Shown: positions 25,767 through 33,680 of the stretch, in pieces | Position numbering within the stretch: the first letter of the stretch is position 1 | Layout of the letters: each line of letters begins with the position of its first letter | Assembly (NCBI RefSeq): GCF_050434145.1 | Contig: NZ_JBNPVX010000010.1 | Span: forward strand, 3,223-67,222 | Source: JAISST01 sp050434145 | GTDB lineage: Bacteria > Fusobacteriota > Fusobacteriia > Fusobacteriales > Fusobacteriaceae | Length of the DNA: 64,000 bases | Direction: 5' to 3' | Translations under genes and position numbers: made by a program | The notes under the pieces: generated by a model | What the model saw: the letters and a program-made list of their open reading frames with translations, nothing else | Database searches by the model: none | What the model was told of the DNA's origin: nothing

Positions 25767-26765
25767 ATGAAAAAAAGTTTTTATAGTATTTTTGTTTTAG
25801 TTTTGTTAATTGTTATGAGTACAGTTGTTTTTGGTAAGGGACCAAAAAAATTGCAAGTGGGCTTCACTACAGCAGCTAATGATGATGATCCTTACTATGT
25901 TTTTGGTACAACATTTGCAAAATTAGTAAAGGAAAAAAGCAATGGAACATTAGAAATTGATGTTATGGCTGGTGGACAGCTAGGCCAAGAAAGAGAACTA
26001 TTTGAAGGAATGCAATTGGGGACAGTGGATATGGCCATAATGACCAATGCTTATGCTAGTAATTTTGTATCAGCTTCTGGAGTATTTGACCTACCTTTTA
26101 TATTTGCCAACAATAAAATAGCTGCAGAAGTTTTGGATGGGTCATTAGGGACTGCAGTATTGAATGAATATAAATCACAGGGAGTAAAGGCTCTTGCATG
26201 GGGAGAAGGTGGATTCAGACATTTAGTTACAATGAAAAATGAAGTAAGAAAACCTAGTGATTTTACAGGATTGAAAATTCGTTGTATGGAAACCAAGACT
26301 TACATCGCAACATATAATGCATTAAAGGCTAATGCAGTACCAATGGCGTGGTCAGAAACAATTACTGGATTACAACAAGGTACAATAGATGGATTAGATA
26401 TACCAATTAGTGTAATATATTCCAATGGTTTCCCAGAAATTGCAAAATGTCTGAATTTGACAGGCCATTTTTATTCTCCATTAATTATGTGCATCTCTGA
26501 TGAAGTCTGGGAAGGACTTTCTGCTGATGAACAAAAAGTGTTGAGTGAATCAGCTATTGAAGCTGGAAAGGCATGTAGAGCACATAATGCAAAAGTCGAA
26601 GGAGAATTACTGAAAAAAATGAAAGATGGTGGAATGACAATAGTAGAGGATGTAGATGTAAAAGCATTCCAAGAAACTTTGAAAAATTTTTATGGAGAAC
26701 AAAAATCTGCAATTGGTGGTACTTTTGTAGATGATTTATTAAAAGAACTAGAAGCAAGAAAATAA
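25767..26765 (+). CDS. dctP: TRAP transporter substrate-binding protein (DctP family)
   Basis: 332 residues from ATG 25767, preceded by GAGGAGG; the longer in-frame start at 25707 lacks a site. A signal peptide ends near VVFGKG. The mature protein shows LQVGFTTAANDDDPYYVFG, GGQLGQERELFEGMQLGTVDM, the conserved Arg region GLKIRCMETK and LQQGTIDGLDIPI. It delivers an organic acid to DctQM for sodium-coupled uptake. The ligand is unknown; the downstream hydrolase gene may point to its use. Confidence 0.92.
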   Translation: MKKSFYSIFVLVLLIVMSTVVFGKGPKKLQVGFTTAANDDDPYYVFGTTFAKLVKEKSNGTLEIDVMAGGQLGQERELFEGMQLGTVDMAIMTNAYASNFVSASGVFDLPFIFANNKIAAEVLDGSLGTAVLNEYKSQGVKALAWGEGGFRHLVTMKNEVRKPSDFTGLKIRCMETKTYIATYNALKANAVPMAWSETITGLQQGTIDGLDIPISVIYSNGFPEIAKCLNLTGHFYSPLIMCISDEVWEGLSADEQKVLSESAIEAGKACRAHNAKVEGELLKKMKDGGMTIVEDVDVKAFQETLKNFYGEQKSAIGGTFVDDLLKELEARK

Positions 26766-26806
26766 TTACAATTTTTCGTGAGTTTTCATCTAAAGGAGGG
26801 GCAAAA

Positions 26807-27310
26807 ATGGAAGTCTTAAAGAAAATAAGTTATGCTTTAGATAAAATAGTAAATATATTAATAGTATTTTTTTTCTCACTTTTAATATTTTCTTGTGTAC
26901 TTCAAGTTTATACTCGTTTTGTCTTGAATAAAGCTTTTTCTTGGACAGAAGAGCTAGCAAGATATACATTTATATGGGCAAATTTATTGGGTGCAGTTGT
27001 CTGCAGTAAGAAAGGTAGTCATGCGACTGTTACAGCACTTTCAGATAGGTTTTCTCCAAGAGGGAAAAGAGTGGTTAATATATTCATACAAATAATAGTT
27101 ATATTAATAGCTGTAGTAATGATTAAATATGGATGGAAAGTAACATATACAAGCTTCATAAGAAAACAAACAAGTGCTGCTATGAAAATAAATATGGCTT
27201 TTGTAAACATAGCTGTTCCAATAACAGGCCTATTTATATTAATTCATTCTTTTATACATTTATTAGAATCAATCTTTACTGTAACTGATGTAAAAAGAGG
27301 TGATTTCTAA
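26807..27310 (+). CDS. dctQ: TRAP transporter small permease (DctQ family)
   Basis: 167 residues with four transmembrane helices; ATG behind GGAGG. It carries the family segment AFSWTEELARYTFIWANLLGA and a GSHATVTAL loop. It pairs with the large permease whose ATG overlaps its last base at 27310. Confidence 0.92.
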   Translation: MEVLKKISYALDKIVNILIVFFFSLLIFSCVLQVYTRFVLNKAFSWTEELARYTFIWANLLGAVVCSKKGSHATVTALSDRFSPRGKRVVNIFIQIIVILIAVVMIKYGWKVTYTSFIRKQTSAAMKINMAFVNIAVPITGLFILIHSFIHLLESIFTVTDVKRGDF

Positions 27311-28596
27311 TGGTTGGTTACATGTTTATTTTGATGATGATTTTTATCTTTATAAGTGTACCAGTTGCTTATGCAATACTAGCTTCTGGAATAACTTTTT
27401 TAATAACGACAGACATGAAGCCATTGACTTTAGTATGTCAAAAATTAGTTAGTGGTTTAGATTCTTTCCCATTATTAGCAGTACCTTTATTTGTTTTAGT
27501 TGGTGAATTGATGGATAGTGGTGGAATTTCTAGAAGAATGGTAAAATGGGCTGAAAGCCTTGTTGGATGGTTGCCAGGAGGGCTGGGAATAGTTACTGTT
27601 ATTTCATGCGCTTTGTTTGCAGCACTTACAGGTTCTGGACCAGCTACTGTTGCAGCCATTGGTGGAATACTGGTTCCTTCTCTAACTGAAAAAGGTTATT
27701 CAAAGGAAAAAGCAGCAGGCTTGGTAGCTGCCGCAGGAGCCTTGGGTCCAATAATTCCACCTAGCATACCAATGATAATTTATGGAGTGACAATGGGGCT
27801 ATCTATTCCCAAAATGTTTATAGGAGGTATAATTCCAGGGTTAGTGATAGTACTATTATTGATAGGGGTTAATACACTTATAGCAATAAAGAATCCGAAA
27901 ATATTAGAAAACAAAGGAGCAAAGTTTAACATAAAGAATTTCTTATATAATACTTGGTCTGCTCTTGGTGCACTAATGATACCTGTTATAATTTTAGGAG
28001 GTATCTATGGTGGAATTTTTACTCCAACAGAGGCAGCAGCAGTCGGAGTGGTATATGCTCTTTTTGTAGGATTAGTAATATATAGAGAGATAAAAATAAA
28101 AAATTTACCACGTATTTTAATTAAATCAATGGAAACAGCAGCTATGGTCAATTTTATTATCGCAGCAGCCAATTTGTTATCGTGGATAATGTCTGTAACT
28201 AAGGTTTCTACTGATGTTGTAGAGATTTTAATGACATTTGTTTCAAATAAATATACTTATTTGCTGATGTTAATGTTATTGCTTTTTTTTGTAGGAGCAT
28301 TGATAGACACTGTAGCAGCAATTATTATAATTGCACCTATTATAGTTCCATTAGGAATCAAATTAGGGTTGGATCCACTACACCTTGGAATGATTTTTGT
28401 TATAAACCTTGTAATAGGCTATGTGACACCACCATTTGGATATAACTTGTTTACTGCGTGCTCCATTACTGGTCTAAAATTTGATCAGATTGTCAAAGGG
28501 GTATTACCATTCTTATTAATTGAGATGGCAGCAGTAATGCTATTTGCTTATTGTCCATGGTTAGTTACATGGTTACCGAATTTACTGATGAAATAG
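27310..28596 (+). CDS. dctM: TRAP transporter large permease (DctM family)
   Basis: 428 residues, about 12 helices. Family hallmarks: PLLAVPLFVLVGELMDSGGI, FAALTGSGPATVAAIGGILVP, AAAGALGPIIPPSIPMIIYG and GVVYALFVG. It forms the sodium-driven transport pathway. It starts on the last base of dctQ (TAATG-type coupling) and is followed after 11 bp by the hydrolase gene. Confidence 0.95.
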   Translation: MVGYMFILMMIFIFISVPVAYAILASGITFLITTDMKPLTLVCQKLVSGLDSFPLLAVPLFVLVGELMDSGGISRRMVKWAESLVGWLPGGLGIVTVISCALFAALTGSGPATVAAIGGILVPSLTEKGYSKEKAAGLVAAAGALGPIIPPSIPMIIYGVTMGLSIPKMFIGGIIPGLVIVLLLIGVNTLIAIKNPKILENKGAKFNIKNFLYNTWSALGALMIPVIILGGIYGGIFTPTEAAAVGVVYALFVGLVIYREIKIKNLPRILIKSMETAAMVNFIIAAANLLSWIMSVTKVSTDVVEILMTFVSNKYTYLLMLMLLLFFVGALIDTVAAIIIIAPIIVPLGIKLGLDPLHLGMIFVINLVIGYVTPPFGYNLFTACSITGLKFDQIVKGVLPFLLIEMAAVMLFAYCPWLVTWLPNLLMK

Positions 28597-28607
28597 TGGG
28601 GGGACTA

Positions 28608-29462
28608 ATGATAGATAATGATAAAATTAAAGAATTGTTGAAGGGAGCTTATGATTTACACACTCACTCATATCCTTCGCATGTACAGCGTGATTTAAAC
28701 GATTTTCAACTATTGGAAGAGGCGAGTAATGCAAGAATGGGTGGAGTGATGATAAAAAATCATTATGAACCAACTGGATCCAGAGCTATGTTAATGAACA
28801 GTTCAGGAAAGTATACAACAAAGGCTTATGGCGGAATAGCATTAAATTGGCCAGTAGGTGGGCTTAATTCATATGCTGTAGAAAGTGCTCTCAATTTGGG
28901 AAGTTCTATAGTCTGGATGCCTACACGCGATTCTTATAATTGTTTACTTCATGGAGACATGGAAGGTGATTTTTTCAAAAGGCCAGGAATAAAAATTATA
29001 AATGACCAAAGTAAGTTATTACCAGAAATATATGATATATTTGATATTGTATTGAAATATAATGCTTGTCTGGCAACAGGTCATATTTCACCAGAAGAAT
29101 CGATTATTCTGTGTAAAGAAGCAAGAAAGCATAATATAAAGACAATATTGACTCACCCTGAATGGGAAAGAACAATAATAAATAAAGATGTACAAATGGA
29201 GTTGGCAAGTATTGGAGTAAAAATAGAAAAATGTTGGTATAATATAATGGAAAAAAATTGTACAGAAGAGTATATGATGAGTACAATAAAGGAAATAGGT
29301 AGTGAGAATATCTATGTTTCCACAGATAGAGGACAAGTCGGAAAATCCCATCCTGCCGAAGCAATGGAAAATTTTATAAAAGTATTAATGAAAAATGGTT
29401 TTACAGATAAAGAAATAAAGAATTTAACATCATGTGTAGCAATGGAGTTAATGGAAGGATAA
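28608..29462 (+). CDS. DUF6282-like amidohydrolase-type protein
   Basis: 284 residues from ATG 28608 behind GGGGGG; a longer frame starting inside dctM is rejected. AYDLHTHSYP near the start gives the first His-x-His metal site, GVMIKNHYEPTG and CLATGHISPEE supply further histidines, TILTHPEWE another, and STDRGQ an aspartate, in the order of amidohydrolase-superfamily metal centres. As last gene of the dctPQM operon it probably hydrolyses or processes the imported compound. The substrate is unknown. Confidence 0.65.
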   Translation: MIDNDKIKELLKGAYDLHTHSYPSHVQRDLNDFQLLEEASNARMGGVMIKNHYEPTGSRAMLMNSSGKYTTKAYGGIALNWPVGGLNSYAVESALNLGSSIVWMPTRDSYNCLLHGDMEGDFFKRPGIKIINDQSKLLPEIYDIFDIVLKYNACLATGHISPEESIILCKEARKHNIKTILTHPEWERTIINKDVQMELASIGVKIEKCWYNIMEKNCTEEYMMSTIKEIGSENIYVSTDRGQVGKSHPAEAMENFIKVLMKNGFTDKEIKNLTSCVAMELMEG

Positions 29463-29498
29463 GATAAATTAGATAACATAACAATTTTATAAAAATTA

Positions 29499-29547
29499 AA
29501 ATCTCTCTATGAAATTAATTAATAATTGCATAAGAGAGATTTTTTTA
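29499..29547. terminator. Bidirectional terminator
   Basis: AAATCTCTCT (from 29499) pairs with AGAGAGATTT (to 29542) around a long AT-rich loop, with T-runs in both directions. It lies between the TRAP operon and the convergent DUF134 gene. Confidence 0.75.
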
Positions 29548-29572
29548 TAATTGGTTTTTGAAAAATAATTCA

Positions 29573-30298
29573 TTATTTATGATGACCACAGCTATGAGTA
29601 CCATCATTTTCATGATGATCACTGCAAGAATGATTTTCATCATGATGATGATTACAAGTAGTATCAGGGTTATAATCCAGATTTCCTTCCAAAAAAGCTT
29701 TTACTTGTTTATCTGCATTTCCAATAGCACCTGGATAAATTTTAATGTTATTTTCGGCAAGAGTATTTTTTGCTCCACTTCCTATACCGCCACAGATTAA
29801 TATTTCTACATTGTATTCTTTTAAGAAACTAGCCAATGCCCCATGTCCGTTTCCATTGGTATTTATTATTTGTTCAGAAATTATGTTTTCACCTTGGGTC
29901 TTGTAAATTTTAAAAAATTCTGTTTTACCAAAATGTTGAAATATGTTTCCATCTTCATAAGTAACTGCAATTACCATTTTTCCATCTCCTTTTTCATTTA
30001 TAATTGTTGTAGAATCTTTTAATTGGTAATTTCCACCAGAAATAACAAGCTCAATACCTTCAGTTAGGAATCTTGCAATTTTTCTCCTAGCATTTGAATA
30101 AAGGGACTGAACACTAGTCCGAGCAATATCCATTTCCTTGGCACAAGAATCTTGTGAATAACCCAAATAGTCAATTAATCTGATAGTTTCATATTCCTCT
30201 ACGAGTAGAATAATCTTTTCTTTCGATTTTTTTTCACCACAAAACTTTTGATATTTAGGAAGTTTGCTTATTATTTTCTCTTTGGTAGGCCTTGCCAT
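29573..30298 (-). CDS. DUF134 DNA-binding domain fused to NifX/NifB-type FeMo-cofactor-binding domain, His-rich tail
   Basis: 241 residues from ATG 30298, preceded by GAGGAG; the frame to 30361 would start inside the promoter. Residues 1-95 are DUF134-like with a sigma-factor-like HTH (EEYETIRLIDYLGYSQDSCAKEMD in parts, then RTSVQSLYSNARRKIA). Residues 107-215 match the dinitrogenase FeMo-cofactor family, ending in VEILICGGIGSGAKNTL. The last ~25 residues are very rich in His, with two Cys, a likely metal site. It may sense a metal or cluster and regulate itself. Confidence 0.85.
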   Translation of the reverse strand: MARPTKEKIISKLPKYQKFCGEKKSKEKIILLVEEYETIRLIDYLGYSQDSCAKEMDIARTSVQSLYSNARRKIARFLTEGIELVISGGNYQLKDSTTIINEKGDGKMVIAVTYEDGNIFQHFGKTEFFKIYKTQGENIISEQIINTNGNGHGALASFLKEYNVEILICGGIGSGAKNTLAENNIKIYPGAIGNADKQVKAFLEGNLDYNPDTTCNHHHDENHSCSDHHENDGTHSCGHHK

Positions 30299-30319
30299 AA
30301 AGATCTCCTCTAATAAATA

Positions 30320-30363
30320 TTGACATATGTTTATTATAATACGATTATTAGCATATGTCAATA
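30320..30363 (-). promoter_or_regulatory. Promoter wrapped by an 11-bp perfect inverted repeat
   Basis: ATTGACATATG (30320-30330) and CATATGTCAAT (30353-30363) are perfect inverted arms 22 bp apart. On the minus strand one arm contains the -35 TTGACA (30362-30357), followed by 17 bp and TATAAT (30339-30334); the other arm begins at the predicted start of transcription. The layout is that of an autoregulated promoter for the DUF134-NifX gene, which encodes its own HTH domain. Confidence 0.8.
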
Positions 30364-30478
30364 ATTTTGTGATATTTATTTTTTACTATTATTTATAGAC
30401 TTGTTATATTTTAGTTAGAATAAGAATTGAATTTCTATGTAAATATGATATAATTTTTATACAAGAGGTGGGGTCACT

Positions 30479-31231
30479 ATGGAAGATATTAACCAAGTTA
30501 TGTACTTTTCTGATAATTATAATAAAATAGAAATAATTTATTCTAGGGGGAACAAATTATTTTTTTCTGTTCATAATCATGTATCAAGCATTAATATTGG
30601 AATTATTTTAGATGGAAAAGTCCAAATAATAAAAGAAAATTCGATTCAAACATATAATAAAAATCAAAGTTTCTTGATTCTACCATATGTGTCACATAGT
30701 ATTAAAAGTGATGCTTCATTTTCATTAATAAATATTAGCATAAAAATATCAACTCTTTCCAAATTTCAGGATAAAGAGGTAATAAAATTTGTCAATGAAT
30801 TATTAGGCAAAATAGAAAATTTATCTACTATAAAAAAAATAATAAAACCACATATATTGAGACATATCAAAACATTTTATACAGGATCAAAAGTAATTTC
30901 TAACAAACCAAATAAATTTATTGAGAGTCTCAAAATTCAGTTAGAATCATTTCCAGAAAAACAACTGTCAATAGATGATATGTCAAAATGTGCTTTGGCT
31001 AGTAAATATCATTTTATACGTTTATTTAAAAAAAATATTGGACTACCCCCTCACAAATTTCAATTACAGAATAGAATTAGAAAATCACAAAAATTAATTA
31101 ATCAAGATTTTGATATAAATGATGTAGCACATTACAATGGATTTTTTGATTATAGCCATTTTGTAAAGCAATTTAAAAAAGTAGTTGGATTAAGTCCAAC
31201 TACTTATAAGAAATGTTTAAAAAAGTATTGA
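30479..31231 (+). CDS. AraC-family regulator with cupin sensor domain
   Basis: 250 residues; ATG behind AGGTGG. The N-terminal ~110 residues form a cupin-like pocket (VSSINIGIILDGKVQII, then NQSFLILPYVSHSI). The C-terminal ~100 residues hold two HTH motifs: ALASKYHFIRLFKKNIGLPP and HYNGFFDYSHFVKQFKKVVG. The neighbouring cupin gene, convergent only 4 bp away, could be a target or act on the same ligand. The last codons double as a terminator hairpin. Confidence 0.88.
   Translation: MEDINQVMYFSDNYNKIEIIYSRGNKLFFSVHNHVSSINIGIILDGKVQIIKENSIQTYNKNQSFLILPYVSHSIKSDASFSLINISIKISTLSKFQDKEVIKFVNELLGKIENLSTIKKIIKPHILRHIKTFYTGSKVISNKPNKFIESLKIQLESFPEKQLSIDDMSKCALASKYHFIRLFKKNIGLPPHKFQLQNRIRKSQKLINQDFDINDVAHYNGFFDYSHFVKQFKKVVGLSPTTYKKCLKKY
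31179..31205 (-). terminator. Terminator of the cupin gene, inside the araC-type coding end
   Basis: AAGTAGTTGGA (31179-31189) pairs perfectly with TCCAACTACTT (31195-31205). On the minus strand it is followed by TTTTTTAAATT, so it ends transcription of the convergent cupin gene although it lies within the last codons of the plus-strand regulator. Confidence 0.8.
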
Positions 31232-31235
31232 AAAT

Positions 31236-31631
31236 CTAAACTAATGCAGGAAAAAACTTTGCAAATAATAATAATCCACTTGTAGATGCAGTTATTTCGT
31301 GTTTAATTCCTATGGGAAATATTGAGATTACTCCAGTTTGATAACAAAATTCAGAGTCATTGTTAATACATTTACCTTCTCCAAAAATTACTTCATGAGT
31401 TTCTAATTGATCTTTGTGAATATGAAAACCTATTTTTTTATTAGGCTCTATCTTAACAAGATGATAACTAAAATCTCCACCTGTTTCTTTAGAAGTAACA
31501 ATGTGTTTTAGAGATACCCCATCAAATGTAGGATGTTTTGACCACTGGATTTTAGAAAACTCTATTATTGAATTATCTAAAACTAATTTTCCTTCTTTTG
31601 CAAATTTTTCAAAACAATCTTTGCTTTCCAT
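31236..31631 (-). CDS. Cupin-domain protein
   Basis: 131 residues; ATG at 31631 behind AAGGAGG. A single cupin barrel is seen: IEPNKKIGFHIHKDQLETHEVIFGEG is cupin motif 1 (two His, a Glu and a further His as metal ligands), and IFPIGIKHEIT is motif 2. The substrate is unknown. Its closeness to the AraC regulator with a cupin sensor suggests a shared small ligand. Confidence 0.8.
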   Translation of the reverse strand: MESKDCFEKFAKEGKLVLDNSIIEFSKIQWSKHPTFDGVSLKHIVTSKETGGDFSYHLVKIEPNKKIGFHIHKDQLETHEVIFGEGKCINNDSEFCYQTGVISIFPIGIKHEITASTSGLLLFAKFFPALV

Positions 31632-31663
31632 TTTATTGATCCTCCTTCATATAATATAATTTT

Positions 31664-31942
31664 AAGCTGTTGCTAAACTATTTTTTACTTACAAAATTCA
31701 CGCTTTTGTTATTCTTTTAATTCTTTTTTTCCTCCAGCCACGCTATACTCGGCTGCAGTTGGGAGTAGGTAGTGCCTTGCTATCCAGTTAGCAAAATGAA
31801 TATATTAGATATGAAATTTTGCTTATGTGGATAGTATGTTGTGATGCCAGTGAACATAGAGAGCCCCAAACACCCAAAATTTATTTATATAACAATTTTT
31901 TGTGAAAATAATTAAAGAAAACTTTGTATTTCGCAACTGCCT
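31664..31942. repeat. Dispersed intergenic repeat, copy B, with structured centre
   Basis: 31664-31751 aligns with copy A (AAGCTGTTGCTAAACTATTT through AGCCACGCTATACTC), and 31918-31942 (TTTGTATTTCGCAACTGCCT) aligns with the right end of copy A. The 165-bp centre is unique here and holds a hairpin with CTATCC (31780-31785) against GGATAG (31829-31834) and GCAAAAT (31791-31797) against ATTTTGC (31816-31822). The repeat begins 33 nt upstream of the cupin start. Confidence 0.65.
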
Positions 31943-32098
31943 ATGAATTAATATAACTATATTTTAGTCTGAAAATTTTAAAATGTATTGTAAAAAATTG
32001 CTATTTTTGATGATTTTTTTTTAAATACTTATTGTAATCCTTTTGATAAGAAATTAGTAGGAAGAGCACAATAAATCAAAAGGTAATTAAAAAATTAC

Positions 32099-32127
32099 TT
32101 GACCATATTAAAGCAAAGTAATATAAT
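32099..32127 (+). promoter_or_regulatory. Promoter of the acetyltransferase-toxN unit
   Basis: TTGACC (32099-32104) and TATAAT (32122-32127) are 17 bp apart, 37 bp before the ATG. An imperfect inverted repeat AGGTAATT/AATTACTT (32081-32088, 32093-32100) abuts and overlaps the -35 box. Confidence 0.6.
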
Positions 32128-32164
32128 GTAAGAATTAGAAATATAATGTTTTAAAGGTGGATAT

Positions 32165-32734
32165 ATGGGAATAGAAAATGTAGGAACAAGGGAAGTAAAT
32201 TCTAGACACTTGAGCATGAGGCAATTCACATATGATGATAGTCAATCAATGAAAGAAAATTGGATAAGTGATCCTGAAGTGCAAAAGATGTATTTTGAAC
32301 CTGTCTATACTACCAAAGAAGAAATAAATGGACTCTTAAAAAAGTATGTAAATTCTTATGAAACAGATAATTATTATCGTTGGGCAATAACACTAAGAGG
32401 TAGTAAAGAATGTATTGGTCAAATTGCCTATTTTCTAGTGGATGAAAAAAATCATTGGGGAGAAATAGAATACTGTATTGGTCAGAGATTTCAAAATAAA
32501 GGTTACATAACTGAAGCATTGGAAGCTATAATTAACTATGGTTTCGACCAAATTAAATTTCACAAAATTCAAGTTTGCCACATGTCTAATAATCCCAAAT
32601 CAGCTCGTGTAATAGAAAAAATTGGTTTTATTTATGATGGAAAGTTAAGAGATTATTTTTTTATGAATGGACAATATATATCACGATTGTATTACTCATT
32701 ATTAGAATCAGAATGGAATAAAATAAGAAGTTAA
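32165..32734 (+). CDS. GNAT acetyltransferase, RimJ/RimL-like
   Basis: 189 residues; ATG behind GGTGG. It shows the RimL-type GNAT layout: RHLSMRQFTYDDSQSM at the start, WAITLRGSKECIGQIAYF, EIEYCIGQRFQNKGYITEAL with the acetyl-CoA loop (QRFQNKG), and CHMSNNPKSARVIEKIGF. It would N-acetylate a protein or small amine; the substrate is unknown. It occupies the place between promoter and terminator that a toxI antitoxin array normally holds upstream of toxN. Confidence 0.85.
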   Translation: MGIENVGTREVNSRHLSMRQFTYDDSQSMKENWISDPEVQKMYFEPVYTTKEEINGLLKKYVNSYETDNYYRWAITLRGSKECIGQIAYFLVDEKNHWGEIEYCIGQRFQNKGYITEALEAIINYGFDQIKFHKIQVCHMSNNPKSARVIEKIGFIYDGKLRDYFFMNGQYISRLYYSLLESEWNKIRS

Positions 32735-32763
32735 TAAAGGCCTGGATTTACATGATTAAAAAT

Positions 32764-32794
32764 GTATTTATAACAACTTAAATACTATTTTTTA
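32764..32794 (+). terminator. Terminator between acetyltransferase gene and toxN
   Basis: GTATTTA (32764-32770) pairs with TAAATAC (32779-32785), followed by TATTTTTTATT, 12 bp before the toxN start. A leaky terminator just upstream of toxN is a feature of type III toxin-antitoxin loci. Confidence 0.7.
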
Positions 32795-32805
32795 TTAGGA
32801 GGACC

Positions 32806-33549
32806 ATGAAAACAAGTAGAAAAATTGTAGAATTTGGAATATATGAAGTCTCAAACGATTATATAAATTATTTGAGTAGATATGATAATAAAATTGAAAA
32901 TTCAGAGGGAACTGAATATAGTAAAGAACGCAAATACCTTGCTGTTATTTTAAATAATGGAGAAAACTATTTAATCCCATTTTCATCACCCAAAAAATCA
33001 GACTATGATTTTGAAGGTAATCCAAGACGGAGTATAACTCCTATTATTAGAATTACAGTGAAAGATGATTCAGGTAAAATACAATTAATTGGGAAACTGA
33101 AGACGAGCTCTATGATTCCAGTAAAAAATCTTAAAGAAATAAAAAGATATTATGTAACAAGAGAAAAAGATTTAGATTATCAGAAGCTAATTTATAATGA
33201 AGTTAAATTTCTTAAAAAAAATAAAGAATCTATTATAAAAGCTGCTAATAAAATTTATTTTGAAAAATTGCAAAATAAAAACTTAGGATATATTCAAAAC
33301 ACTGTAGATTTTAAAATATTGGAAAAAGCTGCTCTTAATTATTCAAATGCCAAAGTTTTAACTAAAGTTTTGACAGGCCAGATAGAATCTGAAAGTGATA
33401 AAAAGATATTAAATACAATTCAATATAAAAAAAATAAAATTAAAGAAAATAAAATTAAAGAAAACAGCAAAATAAAAAGTAATACTATTAAAACAAAAAT
33501 AAATAAAATTAGTAGTGTTAAAAAAAATAAAAATAATGTTGAAGAATAA
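32806..33549 (+). CDS. toxN: ToxN/AbiQ-like endoribonuclease toxin (type III TA family)
   Basis: 247 residues; ATG behind GGAGG. Residues 10-180 follow the ToxN/AbiQ pattern: IYEVSNDYINYLSRYDNKI, KYLAVIL, NYLIPFSSPKK (Ser-x-x-Lys active-site region at 60-63), KTSSMIPVKNL, then LIYNEVKFLKKNKESIIKAA and VDFKILEKAALNY. Family members are sequence-specific RNases inhibited by a repeated RNA, often giving phage resistance. A Lys-rich tail of about 50 residues is extra. No toxI-type tandem repeat is seen upstream or downstream. Confidence 0.8.
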   Translation: MKTSRKIVEFGIYEVSNDYINYLSRYDNKIENSEGTEYSKERKYLAVILNNGENYLIPFSSPKKSDYDFEGNPRRSITPIIRITVKDDSGKIQLIGKLKTSSMIPVKNLKEIKRYYVTREKDLDYQKLIYNEVKFLKKNKESIIKAANKIYFEKLQNKNLGYIQNTVDFKILEKAALNYSNAKVLTKVLTGQIESESDKKILNTIQYKKNKIKENKIKENSKIKSNTIKTKINKISSVKKNKNNVEE

Positions 33550-33560
33550 AAAATAAATAA

Positions 33561-33598
33561 AGATGATGAATATTAATATTTTTAAATCATCTTTTTTT
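33561..33598 (+). terminator. Terminator after toxN
   Basis: AGATGAT (33561-33567) pairs with ATCATCT (33586-33592), with an inner AATATT pairing, followed by TTTTTTT. Confidence 0.8.
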
Positions 33599-33680
33599 AT
33601 TGCTAATTAGCCAAATATAATGTAAAATGGTTATATAAAAATATTGATAAATCACTAAATTACAATGGGAGGAATACAAT

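Larger units (their letters stand above)
31632..32164. other. Intergenic region, 533 bp: repeat B, hairpins, promoter
   Basis: There is no coding region. 31664-31942 is the longest copy of the dispersed repeat, with a hairpin-rich, less AT-rich centre (31750-31880). 32080-32127 holds an inverted repeat and a promoter for the acetyltransferase gene. The rest is AT-rich without recognisable features. Confidence 0.6.

Noticed and set aside
32735..32805. toxI-type tandem repeat between the acetyltransferase gene and toxN
   Set aside because: The 71-bp gap holds only a terminator and the ribosome binding site; no repeat unit is present. The 124 bp before the acetyltransferase gene also lack one.
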